Assembly: GCA_029934175.1 (NCBI GenBank) | Contig: JAOZMT010000126.1 | Location: 1 to 6,484 of the forward strand | DNA length: 6,484 nt | Reading direction: 5' to 3' | Source: Victivallales bacterium | GTDB lineage: Bacteria > Verrucomicrobiota > Lentisphaeria > Victivallales > JAUVCU01 | In this document: piece by piece, positions 5,565 through 6,484 of the stretch | Numbering within the stretch: position 1 is the first letter of the stretch | How the letters are laid out: each line of letters starts with the position of its first letter | Made by a program: the position numbers and the translations under genes | The notes under the pieces: model-generated | The model's database searches: none | What the model was told of the DNA's origin: nothing | What the model saw: the letters and a program-made list of their open reading frames with translations, nothing else

Positions 5565-5799
5565 TATAGAGGCTACGCATAAATTCATCAAAACACTTAA
5601 TTTTTACTTGAGTTTTACTTAATTTAGCATCAAAAGATGAATTTTTTTGTAAATCAATATTATTTTTGAGCGTGTTAACACGCTCATTAAGCATGAACAA
5701 AGTATCAATACGCTTTGTAATACTATTGATATTTACAATAGAAACTAAAAAATTTAGGTTTAATGTATGCTCAAATTTAATTTATGCGTAGGCTCTATA
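5565..5799. mobile_element. MITE-like element with terminal inverted repeats and TATA flanks
   Basis: GAGGCTACGCATAAATT (5569-5585) and AATTTATGCGTAGGCTC (5779-5795) are inverted copies with one mismatch at the fourth position. They bound 227 bases and are flanked on both sides by TATA (5565-5568, 5796-5799), a possible 4-base target duplication. No transposase fits inside. The interior has a perfect 20-base palindrome (5667-5686) and further stems: TATCAATA/TATTGATA (5703-5710, 5724-5731) and ACAAAG/CTTTGT near 5699-5720. A minus-strand frame stays open across almost the whole element (5521-5781) but has no ribosome site, and its only starts are TTG 5700 and ATG 5694, so I do not call it a gene. 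Confidence 0.65.
5667..5686. repeat. Perfect 20-bp palindrome inside the MITE-like element
   Basis: TGAGCGTGTTAACACGCTCA is perfectly self-complementary and much richer in G and C than the surrounding sequence. As RNA it gives eight pairs around a TTAA loop. No T-run follows on either strand, so it is not an obvious terminator. It may be a hairpin core or a protein-binding site. Confidence 0.8.
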
Positions 5800-5835
5800 A
5801 TTTGTTATTATATATGAGGGGGAAACTGTTAATAA

Positions 5836-6484
5836 TCAAGATGAATTAAAAATTAATTTAGCTTCATCTGAGTGAATTGAGAAATATAATAAATCATCAA
5901 ATGATTTAAAGATAATAACCTTAAAATATGATCTTAGAGATTCCCATATATGCATTTTACTACCATGTTCTTTTCTACACTCTTTATACAACTGGCTTGT
6001 TAATTCTAGCATTTGTTGAAATAAAAAAGCAATTAAAGTTAAAATAAAAAAATTGAAACACAAATTTTTCTTGCCGTGCCCATAATTATGTTCGATATGG
6101 TAACCTTGATTTTTTAAAGTATTAAAGCATTCATTTTCAATTCCCCATCTGCGACGACCTGTTGCCACAAGAATTTCAATCTTTTCATCTGTAATTTTAA
6201 GATCAGTAACCCATGAAGTTGAAAAAACAACTTTCTCATTATTGTTTTCATCTATCTCGTATTTCGTGTATTTTAAATAGTTAACATTGATAGAATCTTT
6301 ATTCCCATTAAGTTGGACATTATTATACCATTCATAAGAATGACAATGATCATCTTTATCAATGAATTCTTTTTTGTTAAGTGGTAATGTTTTTAGAATA
6401 TCAAACATTATTGTATGACGCTGTGGTTTCGCTACAAATATATAATGAAGCCCTTTGTCTAATATGCATTCAATCATTGGTTGT
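5836..6484 (-). CDS. IS4-like DDE transposase, C-terminal part (runs off the window)
   Basis: The frame is open to the right edge, and two codons (Q, P) precede the first Met at 6477, so the gene continues outside. The visible part has PMIECILDKGLHYIFVAKPQRH, typical of the strand before the insertion domain in DDE_Tnp_1-type enzymes. It is followed by WVTDLKIT and the signature GRRRWGIENECFNTLK (residues 108-122 from Met 6477), with Arg110, the catalytic Glu114 and Lys122. Then come GYHIEHNYGHG, a hydrophobic helix FFILTLIAFLFQQML and a C-terminal tail like those of related transposases. The first catalytic Asp lies outside the window. No frameshift is seen in this part, so the element may be intact. 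Its left end should lie between 5796 and 5835, and GAGGGGG at 5816 is one candidate terminus. Confidence 0.92.
   Translation of the reverse strand, partial: QPMIECILDKGLHYIFVAKPQRHTIMFDILKTLPLNKKEFIDKDDHCHSYEWYNNVQLNGNKDSINVNYLKYTKYEIDENNNEKVVFSTSWVTDLKITDEKIEILVATGRRRWGIENECFNTLKNQGYHIEHNYGHGKKNLCFNFFILTLIAFLFQQMLELTSQLYKECRKEHGSKMHIWESLRSYFKVIIFKSFDDLLYFSIHSDEAKLIFNSS

Noticed and set aside
5667..5686. The 20-base palindrome as an intrinsic terminator
   Set aside because: Neither strand has a T-run directly after the stem.
5518..5700. 60-codon minus-strand frame in the MITE region
   Set aside because: There is no ribosome site, it starts only at TTG, it crosses the element boundary and terminal repeat, and it matches no recognised family.

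Overview
The window is very AT-rich DNA from a Gram-negative bacterium. The evidence for Gram-negative is a lipopolysaccharide-kinase-like gene and a secreted S41-peptidase-like protein. The aminotransferase and the small helix-turn-helix gene remind me of PVC-group (Lentisphaerota-like) or gut-associated low-GC lineages, but I cannot place the organism firmly. Strong Shine-Dalgarno sequences (GGAGG, AGGAAG, AAGGA) precede several genes and help choose starts.

Layout. Positions 1-445 hold no convincing gene. They contain a small GC-rich island with a run of seven C and several short hairpins. Positions 446-2699 (minus strand) form a tight two-gene operon: a short exported S41-like protein that has lost its catalytic residues, then, one base later, a pyridine nucleotide-disulfide oxidoreductase of the lipoamide dehydrogenase/mercuric reductase type. 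The oxidoreductase keeps its redox cysteine pair but has lost the C-terminal His-Glu dyad. A promoter at 2723-2750 drives this operon. A divergent promoter at 2791-2818 drives a class I PLP-dependent aspartate aminotransferase (2862-4028). It is followed by a long imperfect hairpin (4047-4114) and a lipopolysaccharide-kinase-family gene (about 4125-4832).

The right third is accessory DNA. It has a structured terminator-like region (4848-4917), and then a 26-nt-arm dyad (5028-5100) that overlaps both the promoter and the start codon of a small winged-helix-like gene (5086-5373). That gene appears truncated and overlaps a 29-codon ORF by ATGA. Next comes a MITE-like element (5569-5795) with 17-nt terminal inverted repeats, TATA flanks and a perfect 20-nt palindrome inside. 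Last is the 3' part of an IS4-like DDE transposase gene, which runs off the right edge (5836-6484, minus).

The points most worth a second look are the paired degenerate-enzyme operon, the two long dyads of similar geometry that each reach into the start region of a gene, and the MITE-like element beside the insertion sequence. I found no CRISPR array, tRNA or rRNA.
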